Shown in pieces: positions 36,023-43,604 of a stretch of 64,000 bases of DNA (the first letter of the stretch is position 1; every line of letters begins with the position of its first letter). This DNA comes from Candidatus Poribacteria bacterium. Lineage in GTDB: Bacteria; Poribacteria; WGA-4E; WGA-3G. The stretch is taken from contig JAJEGI010000045.1 in assembly GCA_022819945.1 (NCBI GenBank), positions 1 through 64,000 of the forward strand, written 5' to 3'. The translations under genes were made by a program, and so were the position numbers. The notes beneath the pieces are model-generated. The model had not been told where the DNA came from. It saw only the letters and a program-made list of their open reading frames with translations, and ran no database searches.

Positions 36023-36189
36023 TTTTTAAATTTCCTTGCGGTTCGGTATGGACAGTTGAGCCAGACCGTACTTCTCCGTATATCCGCTTTCCACTTCGTT
36101 CCAAGTTTTTAAATTTCCTTGCGGTTCGGTATGGACAGTTTGAGCCAGACCGTGCTTCTCCGTATATCCGCTTTCCACTTCGTTCCAAG
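36023..36189. repeat. Two tandem 83-bp repeat units
   Basis: Two nearly identical units at 36023-36105 and 36106-36189 run from TTTTTAAATTTCCTTGCGG to TTTCCACTTCGTTCCAAG. A diverged inverted copy lies upstream of rph at 11086-11160, and a fragment (TTTTTCCGTATATCC) lies at 43525-43540. Confidence 0.85.
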
Positions 36190-36210
36190 CTCCGCTCTCT
36201 TGTTTATAAC

Positions 36211-36540
36211 AGGACTTACGCATTTTTCTTTGTACTGCAGGCGGGTTCAAACCCTGAAGAAATACGCAGAAATACCCTATCAATATGCAGAAATACCCAA
36301 GCAAAAACACCCCTATCAATACGCAGAAATACGCAGAAATACGCAGAAATACCCTATCAATATGCAGAAATACCCAAGCAAAAACACCCCTATCAATACG
36401 CAGAAATACGCAGAAATCCACAGAAACACCCTATCAAAGACCCCTATCAATACGCAGAAATACGCAGAAACACCCTATCAAAGACCCCAAGCAAAAACAC
36501 CCCAAGCAAAAACCCTGTAAGAGGGGATGCGTAAATCCTA
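36211..36540. repeat. MITE-like element, copy D, expanded by internal tandem repeats
   Basis: The ends AGGACTTACGCA and TGCGTAAATCCTA match copies A-C. The interior has expanded to 330 bp through repeats of AATACGCAGAAATACCC, CTATCAATA and CAAGCAAAAACACCCC units. Short frames on both strands here are repeat translations, not genes. Confidence 0.8.
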
Positions 36541-36546
36541 TCCAAT

Positions 36547-37365
36547 TTAGGAAAATTCGAGTTCAGCCCACACTTTAGCATCTTTTACGACCGCTTCTGG
36601 TGTTATTTGCGATCTAAGTAGATGTCCTTGTGTTGTCCGGAGTGTCGGTTGTGTGGCATCTTGATAGCGAAAATCGAGACTCCATCGGACGTGTCCGGCG
36701 CGGTTCGGTAGCCCGCGGTGGAATAATAAATTACTAAAGATAACGACATCCCCCGGTACGATTTCAATGGATACGGCATCCGCTTCAACCGGTTTAATAT
36801 AGTCGTCGTGGATGCGTAGATAGTATTCGTCTTTTTCATGTGGAACGACACCCCACTTGTGGCTCCCCGGAATGAATTCCATGCACCCGTTTTCAATGTT
36901 AACCGGTACTAACGGTGTCCAAACGTTCATCATCCGTAAGATGTCTGCTTCTTTTGAAGTATAGCCAGCGTCTTGATGCCACAACACCTCTGTTCGTTTG
37001 TTCTCAGGAAGTTTGGGACGGACGGAATAGTTTGGATACAATCGGATCTCTGGCCCTAAAATAACACCTGCAAGTTCAAGTAAAATTGGATGTGCGAATA
37101 CACCGAAAAATCCTTCACGATGGAGCTCTGGCCGAAAGATCGTCGGGTTTTCATCGGGATAATTTTCATAAAGCCGAATCAGTCGAGTTTCAAAAGAGGC
37201 ATCCGGGTATGTGTCCGCCAACTTTCCTGCTTCTTGCCGTCGTAACGCGAGTTCATCGACTAATGCTTCACATTCGTGTTTGACGGCTTCCAGCGTCTCC
37301 GATGCCAAAATACTTGGTAAAATAGAGAATCCGTTTTCATTAAAATCTCTAAGAACCGATTCCAT
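36547..37365 (-). CDS. Phytanoyl-CoA dioxygenase (PhyH) family oxygenase
   Basis: This 272-residue Fe(II)/2-oxoglutarate dioxygenase starts MESVLRDFNENGFSILPSIL. It has VLWHQDAGYTS with the HxD ligands, IENGCMEFIPGSHKWG, and VVIFSNLLFHRGLPNR with the distal His and 2-oxoglutarate region. It is only distantly related to the PhyH at 9871. Substrate unknown. The ATG at 37365 with AAGGG upstream gives the usual N-terminus. It lies 44 bases downstream of cysC on the same strand. Confidence 0.92.
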   Translation of the reverse strand: MESVLRDFNENGFSILPSILASETLEAVKHECEALVDELALRRQEAGKLADTYPDASFETRLIRLYENYPDENPTIFRPELHREGFFGVFAHPILLELAGVILGPEIRLYPNYSVRPKLPENKRTEVLWHQDAGYTSKEADILRMMNVWTPLVPVNIENGCMEFIPGSHKWGVVPHEKDEYYLRIHDDYIKPVEADAVSIEIVPGDVVIFSNLLFHRGLPNRAGHVRWSLDFRYQDATQPTLRTTQGHLLRSQITPEAVVKDAKVWAELEFS

Positions 37366-37409
37366 TACCGTGCCCTTCTGTAATATTAAGAGAAGTGCCT
37401 TCTGATATC

Positions 37410-38027
37410 TTAGCTGCCAGCAGGGACTAATCCTGCTTTGATAAGAACCGTGACAACTGCTTGGGCGCATTCTTGAATAGAAAGTGCTGCGGTGTTCACT
37501 GTGACCTCCGGATTGAGAGGCGGTTCGTAAGGCGCGCTAATGCCTGTAAATTCCTTAATCTCTCCGGCACGTGCTTTCTTGTATAAACCTTTCGTGTCCC
37601 GTTCTTCGCAGACCTCAAGGGGACAGTCGACGAAAACTTCAACAAATCTACCATCGGCAATAAGTGCTCTTGCCTGATCTCTATCGGTACGGTAGGGCGA
37701 GATGAAGGCTGTCAAAACGATTGTGCCTGCATCCGCGAAAAGTTTGGCGACTTCACCGATACGGCGGATATTTTCCTCACGATCCGCGGGTGAGAAACCC
37801 AAATTCTTGTTGAGTCCGTGCCGGACATTATCGCCGTCTAAGACGTAAGTGTGGTGCTGCTGTTGGTGCAATACTTGTCCAACTGCATTCGCTAATGTCG
37901 ATTTACCTGAGCCGGAGAGTCCAGTGAACCAAATCACACAGCCTTTCTGATTCAGTAATTTTTCTCTATCTGCTGCCGTGACAGCCGCTTCGTGCCACGT
38001 AATATTAGTAGCTTTCAGTTGAGCCAA
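37410..38027 (-). CDS. cysC: Adenylylsulfate (APS) kinase
   Basis: This 205-residue enzyme phosphorylates APS to PAPS, the sulfate donor for sulfation or assimilation. Walker A is [11 protein letters not shown] (residues 35-44). [18 protein letters not shown] and [15 protein letters not shown] are typical, as is [13 protein letters not shown]. No cysN/cysD sulfurylase genes lie nearby, so PAPS supply relies on genes elsewhere. Its neighbour is a PhyH oxygenase, and a terminator hairpin lies upstream. Confidence 0.95.
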   Translation of the reverse strand: MAQLKATNITWHEAAVTAADREKLLNQKGCVIWFTGLSGSGKSTLANAVGQVLHQQQHHTYVLDGDNVRHGLNKNLGFSPADREENIRRIGEVAKLFADAGTIVLTAFISPYRTDRDQARALIADGRFVEVFVDCPLEVCEERDTKGLYKKARAGEIKEFTGISAPYEPPLNPEVTVNTAALSIQECAQAVVTVLIKAGLVPAGS

Positions 38028-38391
38028 TTCGATTATTCCTCACATATTAAAAATTAAAAAGTCAAAAATTGAGGTTTTCCAAACGAACCTCTATTATCTA
38101 TCACATCTCATAATATACTATTATACGCGTATCAATAGCGTAATGTCAACCTAAATCATACCTCAAAAATGGGTATGATTTGAACCGTCGCTACCGCATT
38201 TTGGGTGAGAGATAGAAAATTGAACAATATTATTGATCTCATGAAAAAAGCGAACGCCCTATAGCAGAAGTTCAGATGACTTCGGTACACTATAGGGTAT
38301 TCGCGCTTGGTTTCTGTACTGTGCTATTTTTCTACCGGATTTATGTGATTACACGTGCATTTAGCACTTTATTTTTCAGAAATTTGCCCAA
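38028..38391. other. Intergenic region with terminator
   Basis: The only structure seen in this 364-base gap is the terminator at 38243-38304. The stretch 38040-38160 is A/T-rich and probably contains the cysC promoter, but no clear consensus was found. Confidence 0.5.
38243..38304 (-). terminator. Rho-independent terminator downstream of sigma54 activator 1
   Basis: Read on the minus strand, GCGAATACCCTATAG pairs with CTATAGGGCGTTCGC (two mismatched positions), and an inner GAAGT/ACTTC stem adds to it. CTTTTTTC follows directly. It lies about 90 bases after the regulator stop. Confidence 0.8.
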
Positions 38392-39495
38392 TTAGTTGTC
38401 TGGTTCTTCCCAGTGAGCATATCTCTGAAGGGTCCGAATATCAATATTCAACGATTCAGCTGCTTCACGTAGAGATGTATATTGCTGGATACGTCTCTGT
38501 GCAACTGCGCGTAGAATTTGATTCTGATTCATATCTCCTATATTGAGAGACTCCACTCTTCCACCTATTTTGGGGATATAAGAAACAGGCAGGCTATGCC
38601 ACGATTCCGGTAACCGTGTTGAAAGTTCATGCATAATTGAGTGCCGTGTTTCTGAGTGGAGTGTTTCCCAAATCGCTTGTTGCGTTTCAGGAGGGAATGT
38701 ATGCCAGATAGAGACAAGCGTCTGAATAAATTCTGGGTAGATATCTGGGAAATCTTTAAGTTCAAGTGTATCCGTTGTTGCGAGCGCGACAGCGGTTTGA
38801 ATGGTGCTGCGAAGTTGGCGGATATTACCCGGCCAAGCTGCGTGTTCAAGCTGCTTGAGTGCTTCTGCGGTAATTCCTGCAACATTTTTCCCATATTCAG
38901 TGCTGAACTCGTCAATAAAGGCTGCCGCTAAAGGAGAGATATCTTCCGTACGTTCCCGCAGCGGTGGTAGGTGAAGCATCATACCATTGAGGCGATAGTA
39001 AAGGTCTTCCCTAAATTCCCTTGCATCGACTATTTTCAGAATATCTCTGTTTGTTGCAGCGATGATGTGAACATCGACTGTCAAAGTCTCGTTTCCACCG
39101 AGCCGCGTAAATGTGGCAGTGTCTAAGACGCGAAGCAGCATTTTCTGTGCGTCTAAGGACATTTCAGGAACTTCATCTAAGAAAAGGACACCCCCATCTG
39201 CGACTTCAAACGCGCCTCGACGCTGACGGATCGCACTGGTGAATGCACCGGCTTCATGACCAAAGAGTTCACTTTGGAGGAGTTCCGCCGAGAATCTACC
39301 ACAGTTAATTGCGATGAAAGGTTTATCCCTTCGCGGACTGGTTTCATGAATATATCTTGCGATGCCTTCTTTACCAACACCGGTTTCGCCGGTAATGAGG
39401 ATCGGGATATTTGATGTTACAACCTGCTGAATTGTATTATAGATTGCCTGCATGGGTGCTGATGGCAATTGTATGAATGCGGGTTGCTGTTTCAT
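38392..39495 (-). CDS. Sigma54-dependent transcriptional activator, paralogue 1
   Basis: This 367-residue AAA+ enhancer-binding protein lacks an N-terminal sensor domain, like PspF. Walker A is GETGVGKE (residues 36-43), Walker B is GGVLFLDEVPE, and the arginine-finger region is FREDLYYRLNGMM. The sigma54-contacting loop reads GAFTSA (83-88) instead of GAFTGA. A Fis-type helix-turn-helix ends the protein (SLREAAESLNIDIRTLQRYA). A linker around residues 240-300 has imperfect repeats of IWxTxPxETQ. It closely resembles the neighbouring copy, and the pair arose by tandem duplication. The ATG has AAGGAG upstream. Confidence 0.9.
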   Translation of the reverse strand: MKQQPAFIQLPSAPMQAIYNTIQQVVTSNIPILITGETGVGKEGIARYIHETSPRRDKPFIAINCGRFSAELLQSELFGHEAGAFTSAIRQRRGAFEVADGGVLFLDEVPEMSLDAQKMLLRVLDTATFTRLGGNETLTVDVHIIAATNRDILKIVDAREFREDLYYRLNGMMLHLPPLRERTEDISPLAAAFIDEFSTEYGKNVAGITAEALKQLEHAAWPGNIRQLRSTIQTAVALATTDTLELKDFPDIYPEFIQTLVSIWHTFPPETQQAIWETLHSETRHSIMHELSTRLPESWHSLPVSYIPKIGGRVESLNIGDMNQNQILRAVAQRRIQQYTSLREAAESLNIDIRTLQRYAHWEEPDN

Positions 39496-39853
39496 AATGT
39501 GCTCCTTAAAGTATATTTATATATGGACGAATATATTTAAGTTTGGGCGGTTTTAGTCCTAACAGCGGATCGCGGCACGATGCGTCATTACCGAGCGCAA
39601 TCTTTCTGGGCTTTCAGGAAATAGAACCGCAGCGGTACAGAAACCGGTTTTCCATAGCACATTGTGGTTTTTTGCATTAACGGTGGATATTAACGCTATA
39701 TTCGGATTTTTAGTTGACTTAAAAGGTATTTTTTATTGATATATATGAAAACCGAATACAATTATTGTGCTGAGGAAATAAAGATCTATGTTTGATGAAC
39801 ATTTTATTTTTATACTTTCAGTTAAAATGAATGAATATTATCCTGATCGTATC
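39496..39853. other. Intergenic region between sigma54 activator paralogues
   Basis: No gene and no good sigma54 -24/-12 match were found in this 358-base gap. Sequence 39640-39850 is A/T-rich. The AAGGAG ribosome site of paralogue 1 lies just right of 39495. Confidence 0.5.
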
Positions 39854-40957
39854 TCAGTTATTTGGTTCTTTCCATTGTGCATATTTCTGCAAGGTCCGAA
39901 TGTCAATATCCAACGATTCGGCTGCATCACGTAGAGATGCGTGTTGCTCAATACGATTTTGGGCAACTGCGCGTAGAATCTCGTTCTGATTCATATTTTT
40001 TATGTCGAGGCGTTCATCTCCTATGCTCGTTTTTGAAGTGTGTGAAGTTGGTAAGCTACGCCACGGCTCGGGTGCCCGTGTCGAAACTTCATGCATAATT
40101 GCGTGCTGCATTTCTAACGGGAGTGTCTCCCATATTGCGTGCTGCGTTTCGGTAGGAAGTGTCTGCCAGATAGAGATAAGCGTCTGAATGAACTCTGGAT
40201 AAATATCTGGGAAATCTTTAAGTTCAAGTGTATCCGTTGTTGCGAGCGCGACAGCAGTTTGAATGGTGCTGCGAAGTTGGCGGATGTTGCCGGGCCAAGC
40301 CGCCTGCTCAAGCTGCTTCAGTGCCTCTGAATTAATCCGTGTAACACTTTTGCCGTATTCAGCACTGAACTCGTTGATAAAAGCCTCCACTAAGGGCGCG
40401 ATATCTTCTGTGCGTTCCCGTAGTGGTGGTAAGTGCAGCATCATTCCTTTAAGGCGGTAGTATAAATCTTCTCTGAATTCCCTGTTAGTAACTGCTTTCG
40501 CAATATCTCTGTTTGTTGCGGCGATAATATGAACATCGACTGTCAAGACCTCATTTCCACCGAGCCGTGTGAATGTGGCGGTGTCCAAGACGCGAAGTAG
40601 CATTTTCTGTGCGTCTAAAGACATTTCGGGAACTTCATCTAAAAAGAGGATACCTCCATCTGCCGCTTCAAACGCACCTTGACGCTGACGAATCGCACTG
40701 GTGAATGCCCCGGCTTCATGACCAAAGAGTTCGCTTTGAAGGAGTTCCGCCGAGAATCTACCGCAGTTAATTGGGATAAAAGGTTTATCCCTTCGTGGAC
40801 TGGTTTCATGAATGTACCTCGCGATGCCTTCCTTACCAACACCGGTTTCCCCAGTAATAAAGAAAGGGATATTTGACTTTACAACCTGCTGGATTGTGTT
40901 ATAGATTGCCTGCATAGGAGGTGATGGCAATTGTATAAATACCGATTGTTGGCTCAT
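39854..40957 (-). CDS. Sigma54-dependent transcriptional activator, paralogue 2
   Basis: This 367-residue close copy of the adjacent regulator has the same layout: GETGVGKE, GAFTSA loop, FLDEVPEM, FREDLYYRLKGMM and a C-terminal Fis-type HTH (SLRDAAESLDIDIRTLQKYA). It too lacks a sensor domain, so its control probably comes from a partner protein or its own level. A perfect sigma54 promoter stands upstream at 40997-41013, implying autoregulation or control by its sister. AAAGGAG precedes the ATG. Confidence 0.9.
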   Translation of the reverse strand: MSQQSVFIQLPSPPMQAIYNTIQQVVKSNIPFFITGETGVGKEGIARYIHETSPRRDKPFIPINCGRFSAELLQSELFGHEAGAFTSAIRQRQGAFEAADGGILFLDEVPEMSLDAQKMLLRVLDTATFTRLGGNEVLTVDVHIIAATNRDIAKAVTNREFREDLYYRLKGMMLHLPPLRERTEDIAPLVEAFINEFSAEYGKSVTRINSEALKQLEQAAWPGNIRQLRSTIQTAVALATTDTLELKDFPDIYPEFIQTLISIWQTLPTETQHAIWETLPLEMQHAIMHEVSTRAPEPWRSLPTSHTSKTSIGDERLDIKNMNQNEILRAVAQNRIEQHASLRDAAESLDIDIRTLQKYAQWKEPNN

Positions 40958-40996
40958 AATAACTCCTTTAAAACTGACTCACATTAGTCATGTTTA

Positions 40997-41013
40997 AGCA
41001 AATTTCGTGCCAA
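40997..41013 (-). promoter_or_regulatory. Sigma54 (-24/-12) promoter
   Basis: On the minus strand the sequence reads TTGGCACGAAATTTGCT, an exact match to the consensus YTGGCACGRNNNTTGCW with correct 12-base GG-to-GC phasing. It lies about 40 bases upstream of the start of sigma54 activator paralogue 2. Confidence 0.88.
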
Positions 41014-41587
41014 TGTCTACCAAAAAATGTAATGTATTTACGCCAAACTGTCGTTGAAATTTTATAAGGATTTTTTATGCTGATGCCTTTGTAAATATAG
41101 GTGTACACTGGGTTCCTGAAAAAGAGCATCAACTTTCACTGTTTGCTAAAAAAAATACACTGCTCAAAAAATAAAACACTTTTAGGCGTTTTCTTGCAGG
41201 ATTAGCACGCAAAAATTGCAGGATATATCACAAAAATTGTTTTAGTGTTTGGAAACAAGTAAGATGACTAAAACCGACGCACTTGGCGCATCGTCTCTTG
41301 ATCATGCTGCCGAATATCGAATCCGTTTATTTCACTGAAAAGACAGTTGGTTTAAAAATGATGCTTCAATGTTGGCTCTTCACTATACTTCGTTTTGTCC
41401 ACGTGTAATCCTTTCCTTAGATGGATTTTGTATCATTTCTTCAGTGGGTACAGGTTTTATAAAGAACGGAAGAGGTTCTTTTGTCAAAACAGGTACTTTT
41501 ATGTAAAAGATCACGACCACGCATAAGTAAATTCATAAAAAATGATGATTTGCAATTCTTTGATCACGTCCATTTTTGTCGTTAGGT

Positions 41588-41620
41588 GTGCAATTATTGC
41601 AGGATAATGTGCAATTATTG
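41588..41620. repeat. Two 12-base direct repeats 21 bases apart
   Basis: GTGCAATTATTG occurs at 41588-41599 and 41609-41620. A 21-base start-to-start distance is two helical turns, placing both on the same DNA face, as expected of an operator or enhancer. Confidence 0.6.
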
Positions 41621-41807
41621 AAAATAATCTCCTAATTTTTGCGTAATAGTCATGGAAGTGAGAAATGACAACAAATTTTATCGTCGTTTTTTGGTGGAAA
41701 AAAATGTGACCACTTTGATAACTCCAGTGTGTGAGGAGTTACTTAACGACGAATGTGTGAATCAGTTGTAGAGGTAGGTAAGGGAATCGAAATGGGGCAA
41801 ATCTAAC

Positions 41808-43520
41808 TTAACGCTTTTCGGTAATATGAACGGTATCATTCACGGGATTCTCAGTGCTTGAGAAATTAACTATTTGGATATACCCGTTTGGCCATTCTAC
41901 TTTGATGGATTGAATTGTTTCTTGTGTGCCGATGCCAAAAAGAAGCGTAAGTTCACTGCCGGACGCATAACTGCCACCGCAGGTCACTTCTCGAAGCTGG
42001 GTTGTTTCGTGTGTGTGCACCCACACTTTCGCACCGATACCGTCACGGTTGCTTTCAGTTCCGACAAGTCGGATTTTCACCCAATTGTTTTTTCGGGTTT
42101 CTGTGTTAGAGTCGTTTCGCAATAGTGCTGGGGTTTCACCGCAAGTTGTGACAAGAATATCCGTCGCGCCATCGTTGTTATAGTCACCGATTGCGGCTCC
42201 GCGTGCGACAATCGGATGCGTAAAAAATGCGCCTGCTGCATCAGACAAATCCGTGAATCGTCCTTGTCCAGTATTGCCAAAAATCTGGCACCGTTGTTTG
42301 TAAGAGAGAGCTGGCGTAATTTCTGATACGTTGTCCCACACATGTCCGTTTGCGACGAAAATATCGAGGGTTCCGTTATTATCTGCGTCGAGAAACTGAG
42401 TGCCGAAACCGAGTTGTGAAAAACTGTGATCAGCGAGTCCGGCTTCAAAAGTCGTCATTGTATAAAAGCCGTCGTTATCGTTGTGAAAGAGGCTGTTAAT
42501 TTCCAAGGAGAAGTTTGTAATGAAGATATCTAACGCGCCATCATTATCGTAATCCCCGTCGGCAATACCCATGCTTGCAGTTGCACGACCTTCTGAATTG
42601 TAAGCGACCCCTGCCGTGACAGCGACATCTGTAAAGGTGCCATTCCCGTTATTGCGGTAGAGAAAATCGGGAACCGCATCGTTAGCGACGAAAATGTCGG
42701 GGTAACCGTCGTTGTTGTAATCTGTAAAGAGTGTTCCTAACCCTTTACCGGTGTTGTGGACCCCTGCACGGGTGGTGACATCTGTGAAAGTGCCATCGCC
42801 GTTGTTGCGATAAAGTGTATCATGCGCGCCGGGGTATTCATGTGGACCGCAGTAGATATGAACACCTTCCAAAAAGCAGGCGTGGGCGGTTTCTAATTGA
42901 TAATCCAAATAGTTTGCTACATAGAGATCAAGGTATCCATCGCGATTGAAGTCGCCGAAGGAGGCACTAACGCTCCAGTTCCCATCACCGATCCCCGCGC
43001 GCGATGTAACATCAGTAAAGGTGCCGTCCCCATTGTTCCGATATAACTGGTTTTTACCAAAGTTGGTGAGGTAAATGTCGGGGTCGCCATCGTTGTCATA
43101 ATCTGCTGCGAGGCATCCCATACCATAACCTCGATTTTGTTGCAGTCCTGCTTCTGCTGTGACATCCACAAATGTTCCATTGCCGTTGTTGCGATAGAGG
43201 ACGTTCGTATGGTCAGGGTGTCTGGAGGACAGTTGGGATGTACTGCTGAGGGTTCCGCTATTGACGAGATAGATATCAAGGTGTCCATCGTTGTTGTAGT
43301 CGAAAAAGAGTCCACCGGCTCCCATCGTTTCCGGTAGATATTTCTGTTTGGACGTGCCGTTGGTGTGTTTGAAATGGATACCGGCTTGCTGCGTCTGGTC
43401 TGTGAAGTGAAGTGCTGTTTTAGCTGCGGCGGGTGCCACGACACAACTGATGAGCATCAGGCAGGTGAGTAAGAGGGTTTCTGTGTTGGCACCGAGCGAG
43501 AGATAACAGTTGTTTTTCAA
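41808..43520 (-). CDS. Secreted FG-GAP/ASPIC-UnbV repeat protein
   Basis: This 570-residue protein has a hydrophobic signal region (LLLTCLMLISCVVAPAAAK). About eight FG-GAP calcium-loop units follow (DYNNDGHLDIYLVN with VLYRNNGNGTFVDVT), then a C-terminal ASPIC/UnbV domain (DGIGAKVWVHTHETT to IKVEWPNG). It resembles the proteins at 15284 and 18606 but lacks TPR units. The only start before the signal peptide is a TTG at 43520, lying in a fragment of the 83-bp repeat, so the true start may be misjudged. Likely extracellular calcium-dependent adhesion or binding. Confidence 0.87.
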   Translation of the reverse strand: MKNNCYLSLGANTETLLLTCLMLISCVVAPAAAKTALHFTDQTQQAGIHFKHTNGTSKQKYLPETMGAGGLFFDYNNDGHLDIYLVNSGTLSSTSQLSSRHPDHTNVLYRNNGNGTFVDVTAEAGLQQNRGYGMGCLAADYDNDGDPDIYLTNFGKNQLYRNNGDGTFTDVTSRAGIGDGNWSVSASFGDFNRDGYLDLYVANYLDYQLETAHACFLEGVHIYCGPHEYPGAHDTLYRNNGDGTFTDVTTRAGVHNTGKGLGTLFTDYNNDGYPDIFVANDAVPDFLYRNNGNGTFTDVAVTAGVAYNSEGRATASMGIADGDYDNDGALDIFITNFSLEINSLFHNDNDGFYTMTTFEAGLADHSFSQLGFGTQFLDADNNGTLDIFVANGHVWDNVSEITPALSYKQRCQIFGNTGQGRFTDLSDAAGAFFTHPIVARGAAIGDYNNDGATDILVTTCGETPALLRNDSNTETRKNNWVKIRLVGTESNRDGIGAKVWVHTHETTQLREVTCGGSYASGSELTLLFGIGTQETIQSIKVEWPNGYIQIVNFSSTENPVNDTVHITEKR

Positions 43521-43559
43521 TTTTTCCGTATATCCCGCGTTGTTGGTCGTAATTTAAAA

Positions 43560-43592
43560 AGTAAAGGCACCCAGCGAGTGGATGCCTTTAAA
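43560..43592 (-). terminator. Rho-independent terminator after the CBM-like gene
   Basis: Read on the minus strand, AAAGGCA pairs with TGCCTTT around a 13-base loop that can also pair internally, and ACTTTTTAAA follows. It lies just after the stop of the gene at 43605. Confidence 0.7.
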
Positions 43593-43604
43593 TGGTTGTT
43601 TGAC

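Larger units (their letters stand above)
40958..41807. other. Long non-coding region upstream of sigma54 activator 2
   Basis: These 850 bases contain no frame worth reporting. They hold the sigma54 promoter at 40997-41013 and A/T-rich DNA with repeated GCAAAAATTGCAGG-like text near 41205-41225. Two exact 12-base direct repeats lie at 41588-41620. This is the largest gene-free stretch of the window and is most likely regulatory. Confidence 0.55.

Noticed and set aside
36258..36540. CRISPR array
   Set aside because: The repeats are adjacent, of variable length and without unique spacers of constant size. They are internal expansions of a MITE-like element, and no cas gene is nearby.
36026..36578. 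Protein-coding frames on both strands between the FAH and PhyH genes
   Set aside because: They are translations of the 83-bp and MITE-type repeats, with low-complexity sequence and no ribosome site.
41200..41225. Additional sigma54 promoters (GCACG/TTGCA and GGCG/TTGCA pairs)
   Set aside because: The spacing between the GG and GC elements is one or two bases off the required 12, unlike the exact site at 40997-41013.
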